Numbered from the stretch's first letter, positions 30,328 through 41,943 are shown. The stretch is DNA of 64,000 nt from Pestalotiopsis fici W106-1 (GCF_000516985.1 NW_006917097.1:372001-436000); one strand, 5' to 3'. A program made the numbers and translations. The notes: generated by a model not told the origin, from the letters alone.

Positions 30328-33098
30328 ATGTATTCTTACAAGGCTCTCGTGATTCTCGTTTCTGCCGTTTCAAGTATTAGCCAGGTTCGTTCTGCAGAGT
30401 TGGGGCATATCGAGGTACGTTTCGTGACTGCACTTTTTCAATGTTACATGTTCATCCGAGACTAAAATATCAAACCTCCTCAGCAATTTATCGTCACAAA
30501 AGATGCAGAATGGACGTCCGAGCCATTCTACCCATCACCTTGGATGAACCCGAAAGCCGTTGGCTGGGAAAGTGCTTACGCTCAAGCTAGAGATTTCGTA
30601 TCTCAACTTACACTCTTGGAGAAAATCAATCTCACAACTGGCGTTGGGTAAGTTTACATTATAAGCTTGCCTAGACCCTTTTTCCCCCCACATGATCTAA
30701 CTTTTGACTCGACAGTTGGGAAAATGGTCCATGTGTTGGCAATACTGGCTCCGTTCCTCGATTGGGTTTCAAGGGTATCTGCAATCAGGACTCCCCACAA
30801 GGCGTCCGATATGCCGATTACGTTTCTGCCTTTACCTCTGGCCAGCTGGCCGCTGCTACCTGGGACCGCGGGCTGCTGTACGCGAGAGGCGTTGCAATGG
30901 CCGAAGAGCACAAGGGCAAGGGCGCGACAGTGCAGCTGGGCCCTGTCGCCGGACCGCTGGGAAGAGTTCCCGAAGGTGGCCGCAACTGGGAGGGCTTCGC
31001 CGCGGATCCCATGCTAACGGGGGTGGCAATGGCCGAGACCATCAAGGGTATGCAGGATACTGGCATCATTGCGTCGGCCAAACACTTCATTGGCAATGAG
31101 CAGGAGAGATTCCGTCAAGTCGGTGAGGCTGCTCAGTATGGATACAACATCTCTGATACACTGTCCGCCAACATTAATGACCGGACCCTTCACGAAATGT
31201 ATCTTTGGCCTTTTGCAGACGCCGTGAGGGCCGGGGTTGGATCTATACTCTATTCTTACACACAAATCAACAACTCATACGGCTATCAGAACAGCAAGAC
31301 TCTAAACAATATCTTAAAGGGAGAGCTAGGGTTTCAAGGTTTTGTCGTCAGCGATTGGGGCGGCCACCAATCCGGAGTGTCTTCAGCTCTGGCTGGGATG
31401 GACATGTCTATGCCTGGAGATACAGCTTTTGACACTAGTTACACATTCTTCGGCACCAATCTCACGGTTGCCATACTGAATGGAACTATGCCGAGCTGGA
31501 GACTAGACGACATGGCGATGAGAATCATGGCGGCCTATTTCAAAATTGGTAACACGATCGAAGATCAACCAGATGTCAATTTCAACTCGTGGACCACACA
31601 GACAAATGGATTCAAGTACGCGTTTGGCAAGGAAGACTGGGAACAGGTCAATTGGCATGTCGATGTGCGCAGCAACCATTCTGAGCTCATTCGCACAGTA
31701 GCCGCAGCAGGCACGGTACTCTTGAAGAACGACGGAGCCCTGCCCCTCGAGAAACCGAAGTTTATCGCCGTCTTTGGAAAAAACGCCGGTCCTAGCCCTA
31801 TTAGTCCCAATGGATGCCCCGATCGGTCCTGCGACAAGGGTACTTTGGCAATAGGCTGGGGCTCGGGCACTTCCGAGTTTCCCTACTTGATCACACCCGA
31901 CTCGGTAATCCAGGCGCGAGTCGTGGCTAATGGTGGTCTGTACGAAAGCATCTTTAACAACTCGGATCTGGATTCTATTCACGCTCTCGCCTCGCGCCCA
32001 GACGCAACATACATTATATTCGGCAACGCCGACTCGGGAGAAGGATACCTCAACGTCGATGGTAACGAGGGCGATCGCAACAACCCAACCTTTTGGCAGA
32101 ATGCCGATGGCGTGATCCACAATATCAGCGCCACTTGCAACAACACAATCGTTGTGATTCATAGCGTAAGGCCCGTGCTGGTGACGGATTGGTATAATAA
32201 CCCCAATATCACGGCCATAGTCTAGGCTGGGCTCCCGGGCGAACAGTCGGGCAATTCACTTATCGACATTCTCTACGGGAACGTCAATCCCTCTGGCCGC
32301 ACGCCATTCACTTGGGCCAAGCGCCGCGAAGATTATAGGGCAGACGTCCTATATGAGCCAAATAATAGAGGCGGTGCACCACAGCAAGAATTCGTCGAAG
32401 GCGTTTTCATTGATTATAGGCACTTTGATCAAAACAACATCGAGCCAGCTTTTGAATTCGGCTTTGGTCTCTCGTACACGACATTCAACTACTCAGATCT
32501 CAAAATTACAAGGAAGAACATAACAGCTTATCAGCCCACCACTGGTACAACCCAGGCTGCACCGGTTCTTGGAGCAAACTACAGTACCAACCTGGAAGAC
32601 TACAAGTTCCCGGATACCTGGCAGTGGATTCTGGCATACTGCTATCCCTATGTCAATGACACCTCATCCCTCGAAGCAGCCTCCATGGATCCGTACTACA
32701 ATTCCAGTCTGGACTTTATCCCTGAGCATGCGCAGGACGGTTCACCACAAGCCCTCGTCGGTGCCGGCGATGAAGTCGAGTCAGGCGGCAACAAGATGCT
32801 CTATGATGTATTTTATGAAGTACAAGCATCTATCACCAACACAGGACCGCTGGCAGGGTACGAAGTGGCGCAGCTCTATCTCTCTCTTGGAGGAGATAAT
32901 CCGCCCAAACAGCTTCGTGGGTTCGACCGTCTCTGGGTAGAGCCAGGAGAGACTGTGATCTTCAATGCTTCTCTAACTCGTCGAGACCTGAGTAACTGGG
33001 ACACATTCACCCAGAACTGGGTCATCAATGACGCTCCAAAGACAGCGTTTGTTGGCAGCTCTAGTCGAAAGTTGTTCTTGGAAGCGGCTCTGGAGTAA
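30328..33098 (+). pseudogene. GH3 beta-glucosidase interrupted by an in-frame TAG
   Basis: Three exons (30328-30414, 30484-30647, 30716 onward) encode a secreted GH3 enzyme with a signal peptide at about 1-24. Gly-Trp-Glu-Asn-Gly-Pro-Cys-Val-Gly-Asn, Lys-His-Phe-Ile-Gly-Asn-Glu-Gln-Glu and the nucleophile in Val-Val-Ser-Asp-Trp-Gly (about Asp297) are intact. At 32223-32225 the frame hits TAG exactly where family members have Trp in Ile-Val-Trp-Ala-Gly-Leu-Pro-Gly. The same frame then continues open for 290 more codons, through the C-terminal sandwich and fibronectin-III-like domain (Phe-Gly-Phe-Gly-Leu-Ser-Tyr-Thr), to a stop at 33098. Total length would be about 877 codons, the normal family size. 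A TGG to TAG change, a sequencing error or stop readthrough can explain this. As written, the product is truncated at 586 residues. Confidence 0.88.
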
Positions 33099-34037
33099 AT
33101 GTGGTGATTCATAGTAGTAGCTTGTTGCGCAGTCTTGTCATGGGCATCCGCCAAGACATGTCAACTTGAAAGTCAAGAATCTTAAGATATGGCTAGCAGT
33201 TCTAAATTTAATTTCCCTCTCCAGTCTTTCTAGGATATTATGGTATGCAGGCCCCTGTCATGTTGTGTTGTTCCTGTGACACAAACTTTTCACCACATTG
33301 TGATTAGTTAAGGTCTATTTTACCCCGTGCAAAACGATGTCCTCACAGAAGTTTCACACCATAGTCGCTTCATCTCGATTCATGTGATATACTGAAAGAG
33401 GCTGATGCTGCGCACGCTTAATCCCTCTATTGGTCTCGTGCTCGCACGGGTACGATACCCGTGAACCGTATACCTGGCCGCAGGGAAAAACGGGAAGCCC
33501 TCCGATCGCACATGGTCTGATGCCGATTGTCTGTAGGACGCCCTATCAACATGTCCATCCTTGCCGATGTCTGGTCACAACTCCGACGTGACTACTCCGA
33601 CCTCCCGAAGTTTCGCCAACCGGGACTGATGCACCGACTCCCAGGAAACAACCAACAGGGGACGATTCCCACGTCGATATCTTATCCATCACTGGCTCGG
33701 ATCTATGGATTGAATTCCCGGAATCTCCGAAGTTTAACCCAAACATCACCGTAAACGCCTATCTAGAGAAGTTGCCAAGATAACCATGCGACGTGGTTGA
33801 GTATCTGTTGTATTACCACACTGCTGACACCATCACACACCCATGACTCACTCACGCCCTGCTCCATACATCGGTACCACGCCTTGCTATAGACAATGAT
33901 ACCAACAATACATGTTCTACATGCTTACAAATATTATAAATATAACAAGTCGTAAACATCACCTCAAGCGCTCCGACCAAAGACCCTACCGTCTACCTTC
34001 TGATTCATTCTGCCAATCAAAACGTCACTGTTGAAAA
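33099..34037. other. Intergenic stretch of about 0.9 kb
   Basis: This is the 3' flank of the GH3 gene and sequence upstream of the small frame at 34038. Several open frames under 80 codons lack any recognisable feature. Confidence 0.4.
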
Positions 34038-34298
34038 ATGGCTTCTTCATACCCACCACCAATCGTCTACCAACTCCCCAAGAGTCCATCCAAGTTATCG
34101 ACCAAGGTGCAAAGCCTATTCACCGGCACCAAGCTTCGGAGCAATGACTCGGCTCCGCAAACACACGGCAGTTTTGCCCACTTCAAGAACGTGTCGGAAT
34201 CCACCATCGACTCCAACCTCACTGTCCGCGATACGGGGACTATGAGCAACGACGCGCGGGCGGCGGCAAGCGGGGGAAACGAATCGAATGGAACTTGA
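34038..34298 (+). CDS. Small hypothetical protein, 86 aa
   Basis: The ATG lies in a good fungal context (AAAATGGC). The product is hydrophilic and Ser/Thr/Asn-rich: Pro-rich start (Tyr-Pro-Pro-Pro-Ile-Val-Tyr-Gln-Leu-Pro-Lys), a central Leu-Phe-Thr-Gly-Thr-Lys, and an Ala/Gly/Asn-rich end. No membrane segment or signal peptide is seen. I do not recognise a family. Support is only the start context and protein-like composition. A 113-codon frame on the opposite strand overlaps it and is less convincing. Confidence 0.4.
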   Translation: MASSYPPPIVYQLPKSPSKLSTKVQSLFTGTKLRSNDSAPQTHGSFAHFKNVSESTIDSNLTVRDTGTMSNDARAAASGGNESNGT

Positions 34299-34941
34299 AG
34301 TGGAAAGGATACAAATGGTGTTGATTTGCGGCTGGCTTTGAAAGTATTGATGTCACTTGCTACATCATGTAGTCTCTCTTGTGAAAGATGTAGCAGCGCC
34401 TTACTCATCCTGACCTAGAGACTTGCTCCATTCCACCATCCGGGAGTGCCTCTGGAGTCGTGCAAGGACGCGATAATGCTAGAAGGAAAGTCCACAGGAT
34501 CCAGTGTCTAAATTCATCAACTTGGCCAATTTGTGCGTCTAATCAAATTACGCGTGGCTTACAAGAGTGCTTCACTATCTTCAGCCGAAGTTCTTTAGTA
34601 ATGTGAATATCATATATATATGTATATATATAGTATGTAATCCAGAGGTCCAAGACGTATCTATTTTACAGTCCGACTACGTCTTGTTGTCTGATCAAGA
34701 ATTCCAATTTCTCAAGCACGCATTGTGCCCTACCGCGAACGGGGTATCATTAATAAGTAATTTTTGCATAGATCAAAGCCCAATCCTACCCTTATGCTGT
34801 GACCCGTCTCTTTTCCATTTCCCTTAGTTTTTAATATTTCTTCTGCAGTGGCGTCAGACGTCAATCACGTGGACAGAAACACAGAAAGTTCCGCGCCCTC
34901 TCCCGAAATCTAGCCCTCCTTGATCGCGTCTTGCCAAACCT
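34299..34941. other. Intergenic stretch with AT dinucleotide run
   Basis: This is the 3' flank of the histidine kinase gene. A short AT/TA-alternating tract lies at about 34611-34633. No gene is seen. Confidence 0.4.
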
Positions 34942-37900
34942 TCATGCGGCAGGCTCTTCTTTCTCAGTGACGGACGTTTCTGCTTTCTCAGTGACAGATC
35001 TTTCTGTCCTGCCCGTGCTGGACGTTGTGGTGTTTTCTGCTGGAGGATTCTCTGGGTTCTCAACCGGCGATGTCTTCTCGGTCGGCGAAATCTCCGGTCT
35101 GTCCATCCGCCTCGCAAGTCTCTGCATGACTTTGATGAGCTCCGGGATCTTGTATGGCTTGACGAGCACATCATCGCAGCCGGCGGCCTTGGCCTCTTGA
35201 ATTTGTTCAATCCGGGCATTTGCCGAGACGGCAATGATAGGGATGCGGGGACCACGCAGTTTGCCTTCCCGTTCCAGATCTCTGATATTTCGTGTGCAGC
35301 TGAGTCCATCCATGATTGGCATCTCCATATCCATCATTACCACGTCGAGAGGGAATTGGCCATCCATGCGGTTGGTGAGTTTGAGCTTCTCTAGAGCTTC
35401 CATGCCATGGTTGGCCACTTCTACCCTGTAACCCTTATCTACAAGTCCGCGACGTGTGATTTGCTGGTTGATCAAATTGTCCTCGACAATGAGGACGCCT
35501 CTAACAACATTGTCCGATGGCGCCACCGTCTGAGGACGTGCCGACTCTGACAATTGGTGCTTCGGTGGTACACTGCTGGTAGGAGTTGGGATAGCTGGAA
35601 CAATGGTCTTAGCTGTTGCTCTTGCCTCTTGAAGAGCCTCGGGGCCTGGAACCATGGCAGCAATGTAGAAGGCAAAAGTGGAACCGTGCCCAGGTCGAGA
35701 AGCAACACCAATCTGCCCTCCAAGCATTTCGGTTAAGCGTTTACTGATGAATAGTCCCAATCCAGAGCCACCGTACTTCACGTGCGTCTTAGGAGATGCC
35801 TGTACGAAGCGTTGGAACAGCGAAGACTTTTCCTCATCAGTCAGTCCTTGTCCAGTGTCCTTGACCTCGAATGTAAGATAGATCACATCTGCATCGGTTC
35901 TTTCAGGCTCAACTTGGATAAGTGAGGCGTCCGTCGTATGTGGTATATACTGCAGAGAGGATATATTGTCTGTTGGCCTTTCCTTGCAGGCGCTGAGCTT
36001 GATTGAAACGTTCCTCGTTGCTTGTGACTTGGTGAATTTCAATGCGTTGGTCAAGAGATTGATCAAGACCTGTCGCAACCGTGACGGATCAAAGTCTAGG
36101 AACTCTATGTTGAGGTCGTCATACGCCTTATCAATCGTCATTGTGAGATTGATGTCGACACGTCGGGCTTCTACCTCAAACATCTTCAAGGACTCTGTAG
36201 CGACGACCCTGGGGTCCACTGTGGCCGAGCTAATGGCTAAAAGGTCCGAGTCCATCTTGGACATGGTCAGGATGTCGTCGACAATGTGCCGTTGATGTTG
36301 AGCGCAAATATCGATGGTTTCTGCATTGTCGATACAGGTCGAGAGCAGGTGCAGTAGCTCTCGATGGGCCTCGGCGTCAAGCACAAATGGGCCCTTGTTG
36401 CTTTCACGCTTTGCCTCCTTCAAGACTTGTTCGCCTCTGGAAGAGGATGCAACAACCGAGTCAGCGCACTGGACAATTGCGCTGAGAGGATTTCTCATCT
36501 CATGACTTGTCATGTCGATAAAGTTCTCCTGCTGGCGTTTCGATTCGATAGCCTCGTCTTTGCGCTGTCTTTCAACTTCAAACTGTTGTCGTTGCAATGT
36601 CATGTCTACAAGACAGCCCGTAAAGGTCTCGATCACACCGGAGGTTTTTACTGGCCTAAAGGACGCAAGGATGCAGCGCGGTGCCACGATCTTGTTCCCT
36701 GCAAAGTCTTCCTCTGTCCAAAGGGTGTTCAGGCGGATCTCGGCAGATGCTTTTTTGCCCTTGGTCGTAAGTCTCTCCAGAGCCTGATTCAGCAAGGGCA
36801 TGTCCTCTTCGACAACGCATGACTCAAATGGCTTGACCTCTTGCTTGGTAAGGTCTATCTTTTCCAATCCACACATTTCAAAGAACGTGCTGTTTGCCCA
36901 GATTAGTCTGCCATCCGACTGCATTTCATACATGCCGACTGATGCATTCTCGGCTAGCTTCTTCAGATTCTCTGCTTGAGATGCCTTGCGAATCGCAGCG
37001 TCGGCGGCCTTTTTGTGTAAAGTGACGTCGGTCATGCAGGCAAAGATTCGTATTACTGTGCCGTCAGGGTCTATCTCGGCTTTCAGAGCTGCGCTGATGT
37101 ATCGTTCGCGTGGGCTTTCGTTACCAAAGTCCAGGCCAACTTTTTCAAAGGCCGGAGAGCTTCCGATGGGTTGTTGCAGCGGCGCATCATCGTCTCGGTA
37201 GATTCTGAACTCGAGGTTGACCGTTCCAGTATCCTTCATCTGACTGTAGGCACGAGCTACAGTCGGTCGATCCTCCTCGACGACACGGGAAAAGAATTCT
37301 TGCTGTGTAAGGCTATCAGACTTGGTCACACCAGTAATGTTGTGCCATGCGTCATTAGCAAATGATATTTCGCCTTCGGGACTGCCAAAGCACATGCCCA
37401 CAGGAATGAGTTCGGCAATGGCTTGGAATTTGGCAACCCATTCATTGGCCTCCTTGGTTTGGACTGCCAGTTTCTCCTTCAGCTTGGCTCGGTCGTAGGC
37501 GGCTTGTTCCGAGATGTTCCTGTTTCTCCGCGATTCTTCCTCCAGCAAGACGACAGAGGCCAAAGTTGTAGCTAGCTTCTGGTTTAGCAAAGAAATGAAC
37601 TGCTGATAGTCTAGTGCATATGGTTGGCGGGGGTTTAGTCCGAGTATAAGTAGCCCCATGACGCGTTCGTCCTTTGTTGGTTGGAGCGGCAGGACGATGG
37701 CCTCGTGACACGGTTCCTCGAAGCCACGCCAATGAACACCGTGGAGGAGATCTTCAGGCAAAGTACCATCTTTTGTCGATATGAGTATCGGCTCTCGTGT
37801 GCGAATGGCTTCACGGTAAGCCAAGGAGAGACTGCTGTCGTTTGTCGACAGTGCCAAGTTGGAAGGTGCCAGAGGATGGTTTTTGGGTACGCCGAGCGAA

Positions 37901-39051
37901 CCTTGAAGGCGGCAGACACTATTTTCTTCGTCCTTTGCCGGCGAAGTCGAGTCCGCCTTGGTGTTACCATCTACAGAGTACAGGAGTGCAAGGGGAATAT
38001 CGTAGCTAGGCTCGCAAGCCTCGAGTGCCTCCAACGTCTTGCGCCAGTAGGATTTGGCGTCTCTTGCTGTGACCACAGACTCGCCAATATCGATGAGCAG
38101 ATGCATGCGTCGGTCCCAAAGACGCATTCTGGTTGTATCGCTCACCGGTTGCAAAAAGCCGACGTTTTCCTTGTCCTTTTCTGTCACTATGGGGACAATG
38201 GACCACTTGAGATAGGTCTCTTCCTGGCTGCCATCTGACTTTTCGATAAAGAAGCGCCACTCCTCCTCTTCGCTGGCATGTCGCTTGGTGGTTGCCTTCT
38301 TCATTGTCTCGTGAATTTTGTCGCTGAAATCGGGCCAGGCGTCTTTGAGGGGTTTGCCAAGCAGGCCAGGGTGCTTTGCGCCGCATAGCTTGGCAAAGGC
38401 CTCGTTGTAGAGTGTAGTGAGGCTAGCCCCCCAGTAAAGCACTATTGGTCTCGAGTCTGCGAGAATTTGGTTAAATGTTTGGTGAAGTTGCACTGGCCAT
38501 TCCGTCATGGGTCCCAAGGGCGTCGAGGACCAGTCGGAGCTGTTGACGGTGAGCACAAAGGGCTCTTCTTGCTCCGGTGTCAAGCCTGGGACAGTGAACT
38601 CTTCTCCCTCGCTTTCCAGCGCCGAGCCATTGCCCGTGCCTGCGGCGGGGACCTTGAGCAGAGTGTGGCTTCGGTCATTGTGTCTAATCTTTGGCCGCTG
38701 AGGGGTGTTTGGTCGTCGTTGCTCGTTACTGGAGACAATGACATATCTGGAATGGTGTACTGTGCGAGTCCAGTAGTGGTCCATATACGAGGTCGATTTC
38801 TTTGGCTCATGTTGCCCGTTGACGTCGGGCTGGGCTTGGATCCAGGCCCAGAACTGTCCCTCGTGGTTCAAGACAACGTCGAGGATGGCATCGTGGAGGC
38901 TCGGGTCGGCCTCGAGGGCGGCATTAGAGAAACGGACGGCGGTGGTGGCAGCTCCGTCTTGTGGCAGCTCTACAATAAAAGTTGGTCTAGGATCTGCTTG
39001 GAAGAGCTCGAGGATGGCGTCCTCCAACGGCAGTCGCAAGTCCCCCATCAT
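34942..39051 (-). CDS. Hybrid histidine kinase with multiple PAS domains, 1369 aa
   Basis: A single uninterrupted frame of 1369 residues. The N-terminal third holds a PAS-like sensor (about 165-300) and a GAF-like region (about 310-510). Two further PAS domains follow (about 540-830; Asn-Ala-Ser-Val-Gly-Met-Tyr-Glu-Met and similar). The HisKA motif Ser-His-Glu-Met-Arg-Asn-Pro-Leu has the phospho-acceptor His at about 850. The ATPase domain shows Leu-Thr-Asn-Ala-Leu-Lys-Phe-Thr (N box), Asp-Thr-Gly-Gln-Gly-Leu (G1) and Gly-Gly-Ser-Gly-Leu-Gly-Leu (G2). The receiver (about 1175-1295) has Asp-Met-Glu-Met-Pro (phospho-acceptor about D1240) and Val-Lys-Pro-Tyr. It should signal through Ypd1 to downstream regulators. 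The C-terminal 50 residues are a repetitive Thr/Glu/Pro tail. The fungal class is not assigned. Confidence 0.95.
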   Translation of the reverse strand: MMGDLRLPLEDAILELFQADPRPTFIVELPQDGAATTAVRFSNAALEADPSLHDAILDVVLNHEGQFWAWIQAQPDVNGQHEPKKSTSYMDHYWTRTVHHSRYVIVSSNEQRRPNTPQRPKIRHNDRSHTLLKVPAAGTGNGSALESEGEEFTVPGLTPEQEEPFVLTVNSSDWSSTPLGPMTEWPVQLHQTFNQILADSRPIVLYWGASLTTLYNEAFAKLCGAKHPGLLGKPLKDAWPDFSDKIHETMKKATTKRHASEEEEWRFFIEKSDGSQEETYLKWSIVPIVTEKDKENVGFLQPVSDTTRMRLWDRRMHLLIDIGESVVTARDAKSYWRKTLEALEACEPSYDIPLALLYSVDGNTKADSTSPAKDEENSVCRLQGSLGVPKNHPLAPSNLALSTNDSSLSLAYREAIRTREPILISTKDGTLPEDLLHGVHWRGFEEPCHEAIVLPLQPTKDERVMGLLILGLNPRQPYALDYQQFISLLNQKLATTLASVVLLEEESRRNRNISEQAAYDRAKLKEKLAVQTKEANEWVAKFQAIAELIPVGMCFGSPEGEISFANDAWHNITGVTKSDSLTQQEFFSRVVEEDRPTVARAYSQMKDTGTVNLEFRIYRDDDAPLQQPIGSSPAFEKVGLDFGNESPRERYISAALKAEIDPDGTVIRIFACMTDVTLHKKAADAAIRKASQAENLKKLAENASVGMYEMQSDGRLIWANSTFFEMCGLEKIDLTKQEVKPFESCVVEEDMPLLNQALERLTTKGKKASAEIRLNTLWTEEDFAGNKIVAPRCILASFRPVKTSGVIETFTGCLVDMTLQRQQFEVERQRKDEAIESKRQQENFIDMTSHEMRNPLSAIVQCADSVVASSSRGEQVLKEAKRESNKGPFVLDAEAHRELLHLLSTCIDNAETIDICAQHQRHIVDDILTMSKMDSDLLAISSATVDPRVVATESLKMFEVEARRVDINLTMTIDKAYDDLNIEFLDFDPSRLRQVLINLLTNALKFTKSQATRNVSIKLSACKERPTDNISSLQYIPHTTDASLIQVEPERTDADVIYLTFEVKDTGQGLTDEEKSSLFQRFVQASPKTHVKYGGSGLGLFISKRLTEMLGGQIGVASRPGHGSTFAFYIAAMVPGPEALQEARATAKTIVPAIPTPTSSVPPKHQLSESARPQTVAPSDNVVRGVLIVEDNLINQQITRRGLVDKGYRVEVANHGMEALEKLKLTNRMDGQFPLDVVMMDMEMPIMDGLSCTRNIRDLEREGKLRGPRIPIIAVSANARIEQIQEAKAAGCDDVLVKPYKIPELIKVMQRLARRMDRPEISPTEKTSPVENPENPPAENTTTSSTGRTERSVTEKAETSVTEKEEPAA

Positions 39052-41280
39052 CGGAACCAGGTAAAGGATGGGCGGCAGAACTTTCGAAAGGGTGGAGGCA
39101 TCATTCGAGAGCCAGTTGCATAACTGAGTTCCATTCGCAGGGGGGAGTCGTAGGCTGGATTAGGTACTGGCGATGGGCGATCGCAGCAAGCAGTGAGCAA
39201 GCGGTCGCACGCAGGCAGTACAGAGTCCCGAGAAATGGTCTCGACGGCGCGTCTGACGTTTTCTCAAACCTCGCCAAAAGACATCACGAGACAAGGCTCG
39301 TCGTTGAGAGCGATCGATGTGAGATGAGCTGAAGAAGAGAAATGTCGCAGTGTGGGAATTAATTCAGTGGAGTCCAAGGTGCACGCAGCCGCTAGTGAGC
39401 TGACAGTTCGGTCCAAGCGCGATGCGGTTATGTCATTCTAGTGCTTCCAGGGGAGTGGCTCCTAGCCTCTTTGGCCTCCTGGGACGCTCCTAGCAAATCT
39501 AGGAAAGTTTTCACTGGCTGTCCGGCCACGTTTTTAGAAGCTGAACCCCTGGACCGCCCTTAGCCTGCGCCGTCTCAATTACAGGAGAGTCTCGGCAGGC
39601 AGGCCGGCGAGCGAATGGGCGCTTTATCGAGTGGCTTTCTTCATTAAGCATGTAGTCGTCATCGCCTAACGAGAACGAATAAAGACGATGCATTCGATCT
39701 CAAATCTTACTGCACAAGGGGAGAGAATTGGACGGTAGGTTCTCTGCAGCCACGTCACGCAATGTACTCCGATGCCGTGCAGCGTCTCGGTGCATATTGA
39801 CAGCAGCCTCATCGCTGCATATTTCATCAAACAAATCTCCCAAAGAAGAGATTTCTTCCCTTGCCAAAACTCAAGTCGGCATTGTATCCGCCTCTCCCGC
39901 TCGTCTGTTCTGCTTCTTTGTCCTACCCAGAATCCACCTGCTTCTGGGCAACGGGCAACAAAATAAACCCGAAAGTCGCACATGATCTTTTTTATTTATT
40001 TATTTTAACAAGGGCATCTAAAGACCTCGGGTATGTATGCAAGTTTTCGCAGTCTACGTGCGGGTCCAGTCAGGCCCTGACCTGGCAAAAGAGAGAAGGA
40101 GGAAAAAAAAAAATTGAAAAAAGCTTTTGAGGGGCCCCAGTCATTTGGACGGGATTGCCAGAATAATCATGTCGGGCTCTGTGGCACTCATTACTGACTG
40201 AATCATGTGCCTACCGAAGCCTGACTCATTTGAGAAATGATCACCAGAGAACAAAATCGGGCATTGATACAAGCTATTCTTAGAATATCCATCTGTCAGT
40301 GGTCACCACTTGCGGGCCGGTCGCACATCGATATAAAACAGCCCAATGATCTACTTTCACGAAGCCATAAATTACAATCGTCGTCTACTATTTACATACT
40401 ATGCTTCGTTATTTTGTGATTGTTCATGGCTCTCCGATATGAAGCCCAAGAGACAGCGGAACATGGTGGCATCGCATGTAGGTAGGTGTACATGCATGGC
40501 ATCGCATACATATGCATGATACGACTCAGTCCATGGCAGAAATACCCAGTACAACACATGCACTTCACCGATGTAGCCGTGTCCTGTATCTCTATTCGCG
40601 AATCGAGCAGTAAAGGCTGTAATCATTTCGTAATGTGAACCAATTTTTGAGATTCATATACCACGTGGAAACGGAATGTGTGGCTATGGCGGCCCAAACG
40701 TTCTGTCATCTCAGGCGGCAACTTGACGGGAGCATAATTTCCACCATGTGTTCATGTCCAACGTGGTATAGAAGTCGGCTGCGCCGGATAGTGGGTATAA
40801 CTCGGGCTTTGCAAAAATTACGACCCATTCAACATCAGTCTGATTGCTTTTGCATATTCAGCAAAGGGATTGCAACGACTGTGTACAGAGTATTTGTCAT
40901 TTGTCTTTGTACTACAAAGCGGCCAGCGGCATACAAGACATGCGTTTCTAGAGAATGGGTTGTTGATAGAACAACTTTTTGTCATTCTGCTGACAATATT
41001 GATGTCTTCTTTGTGTGTCCCGAGTTGAACACAATGGATTATTCAAAGGGGCGACTTCCTTTGTTATTATGTCCCCAGTTGTCGAAACGTAAAGTGGAGA
41101 GACCCATTATATATGGGCATTCTCATCGCCATCCTGATGACATCTATTCCATTCATCTATTCATCGATACAGGAAATCGAGATTGATTCAACTGGTGAAC
41201 ACTGAGCAGCATCTTGGTTTCTTTGAAGGAGATAATTTTGAACAAAATCAGTCTGGTTACTGAGATATCATCCTTGCAAA
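39052..41280. other. Gene-poor stretch of about 2.2 kb
   Basis: It contains the histidine kinase promoter and probably a long 5' leader. A 183-codon plus-strand frame at 40635-41186 is Cys-rich and motif-free, so I do not call it. Nothing else is supported. Confidence 0.4.
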
Positions 41281-41943
41281 ATGGACTCTTACTTGAACAC
41301 ACCGATGGGGCCCCGAAAGCCTCTCTCGCGGGATCCCAACGAGCTCCTTCAACAAACAACCACGATGCTTTTCACCAAGTCTGAAGTCCCTGGTTCCCTG
41401 CGCGAACGACTTATCGGCGATTTCGTAGGCCTATTCAAGCAAAGGGACGAGCTTGATGCCGACGTGCTGCTGAGGAAAATGTTCATCATCCTTGATTATT
41501 ACTACTTCCAACGAAGCCTATCAGAGCATGCAGTTCAGTTGTCCATCTACAACCAAGGCCCAACGGCGAGTGACCTGGCAGGTTTGTATATTGGTGGAGG
41601 TATTTACATGTACAGACACTCAGGCAGTAACGGAGAGCGCATTACGCCCTCGGAGATGATTTCTACTCTCATCCATGAGATGACACACGCTTACTTTGCT
41701 GTTCTAACGGACCGAGCAAAGCGTCGAGAACTGGTGGACAAGAATGGAGGCCATGGGCTACCATGGAATGCACTTTACCACTCCATCATTAATGATGTGT
41801 GTAAGTGGTCGCCTGAGCTGGCTACATTTGGACAGCTGCTTGACGAAAGAGGCACTCCGGAGAACATTAACGATGCTAACAGACTATCATATCAGCTCGA
41901 TCAAGATGAACATACGTCAGACAACAAAGGTAAAGGTAAGTAG
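41281..41943 (+). CDS. SprT-like zinc metallopeptidase domain protein, 220 aa
   Basis: A single-exon frame of 220 residues. The zinc-binding motif His-Glu-Met-Thr-His (132-136) is followed by Gly-Gly-His-Gly-Leu-Pro-Trp (third ligand His158) and an aromatic helix. This is the arrangement of the SprT-like domain found in Spartan/Wss1-related proteases that cleave DNA-protein crosslinks. Unlike Spartan there is no visible zinc-ribbon, SHP box or UBZ; the C-terminus is a short acidic then Lys/Gly tail. The frame ends Lys-Gly-Lys-Gly-Lys-stop at a GGTAAG string, so a further exon after a donor there cannot be excluded. Many fungi carry such short standalone copies of unknown role. Confidence 0.8.
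   Translation: MDSYLNTPMGPRKPLSRDPNELLQQTTTMLFTKSEVPGSLRERLIGDFVGLFKQRDELDADVLLRKMFIILDYYYFQRSLSEHAVQLSIYNQGPTASDLAGLYIGGGIYMYRHSGSNGERITPSEMISTLIHEMTHAYFAVLTDRAKRRELVDKNGGHGLPWNALYHSIINDVCKWSPELATFGQLLDERGTPENINDANRLSYQLDQDEHTSDNKGKGK

Noticed and set aside
31503..32162. 219-codon minus-strand frame inside the GH3 gene
   Set aside because: It is antisense to clear GH3 catalytic sequence and has no motif of its own.
33421..33480. Possible tRNA-like hairpin with GGGTACGATACCC
   Set aside because: The arm pairs locally, but no acceptor stem, D-loop or T-loop consensus could be fitted around it.
40635..41186. 183-codon plus-strand frame
   Set aside because: Cys-rich, motif-free translation typical of chance frames. 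No splice or neighbour support.
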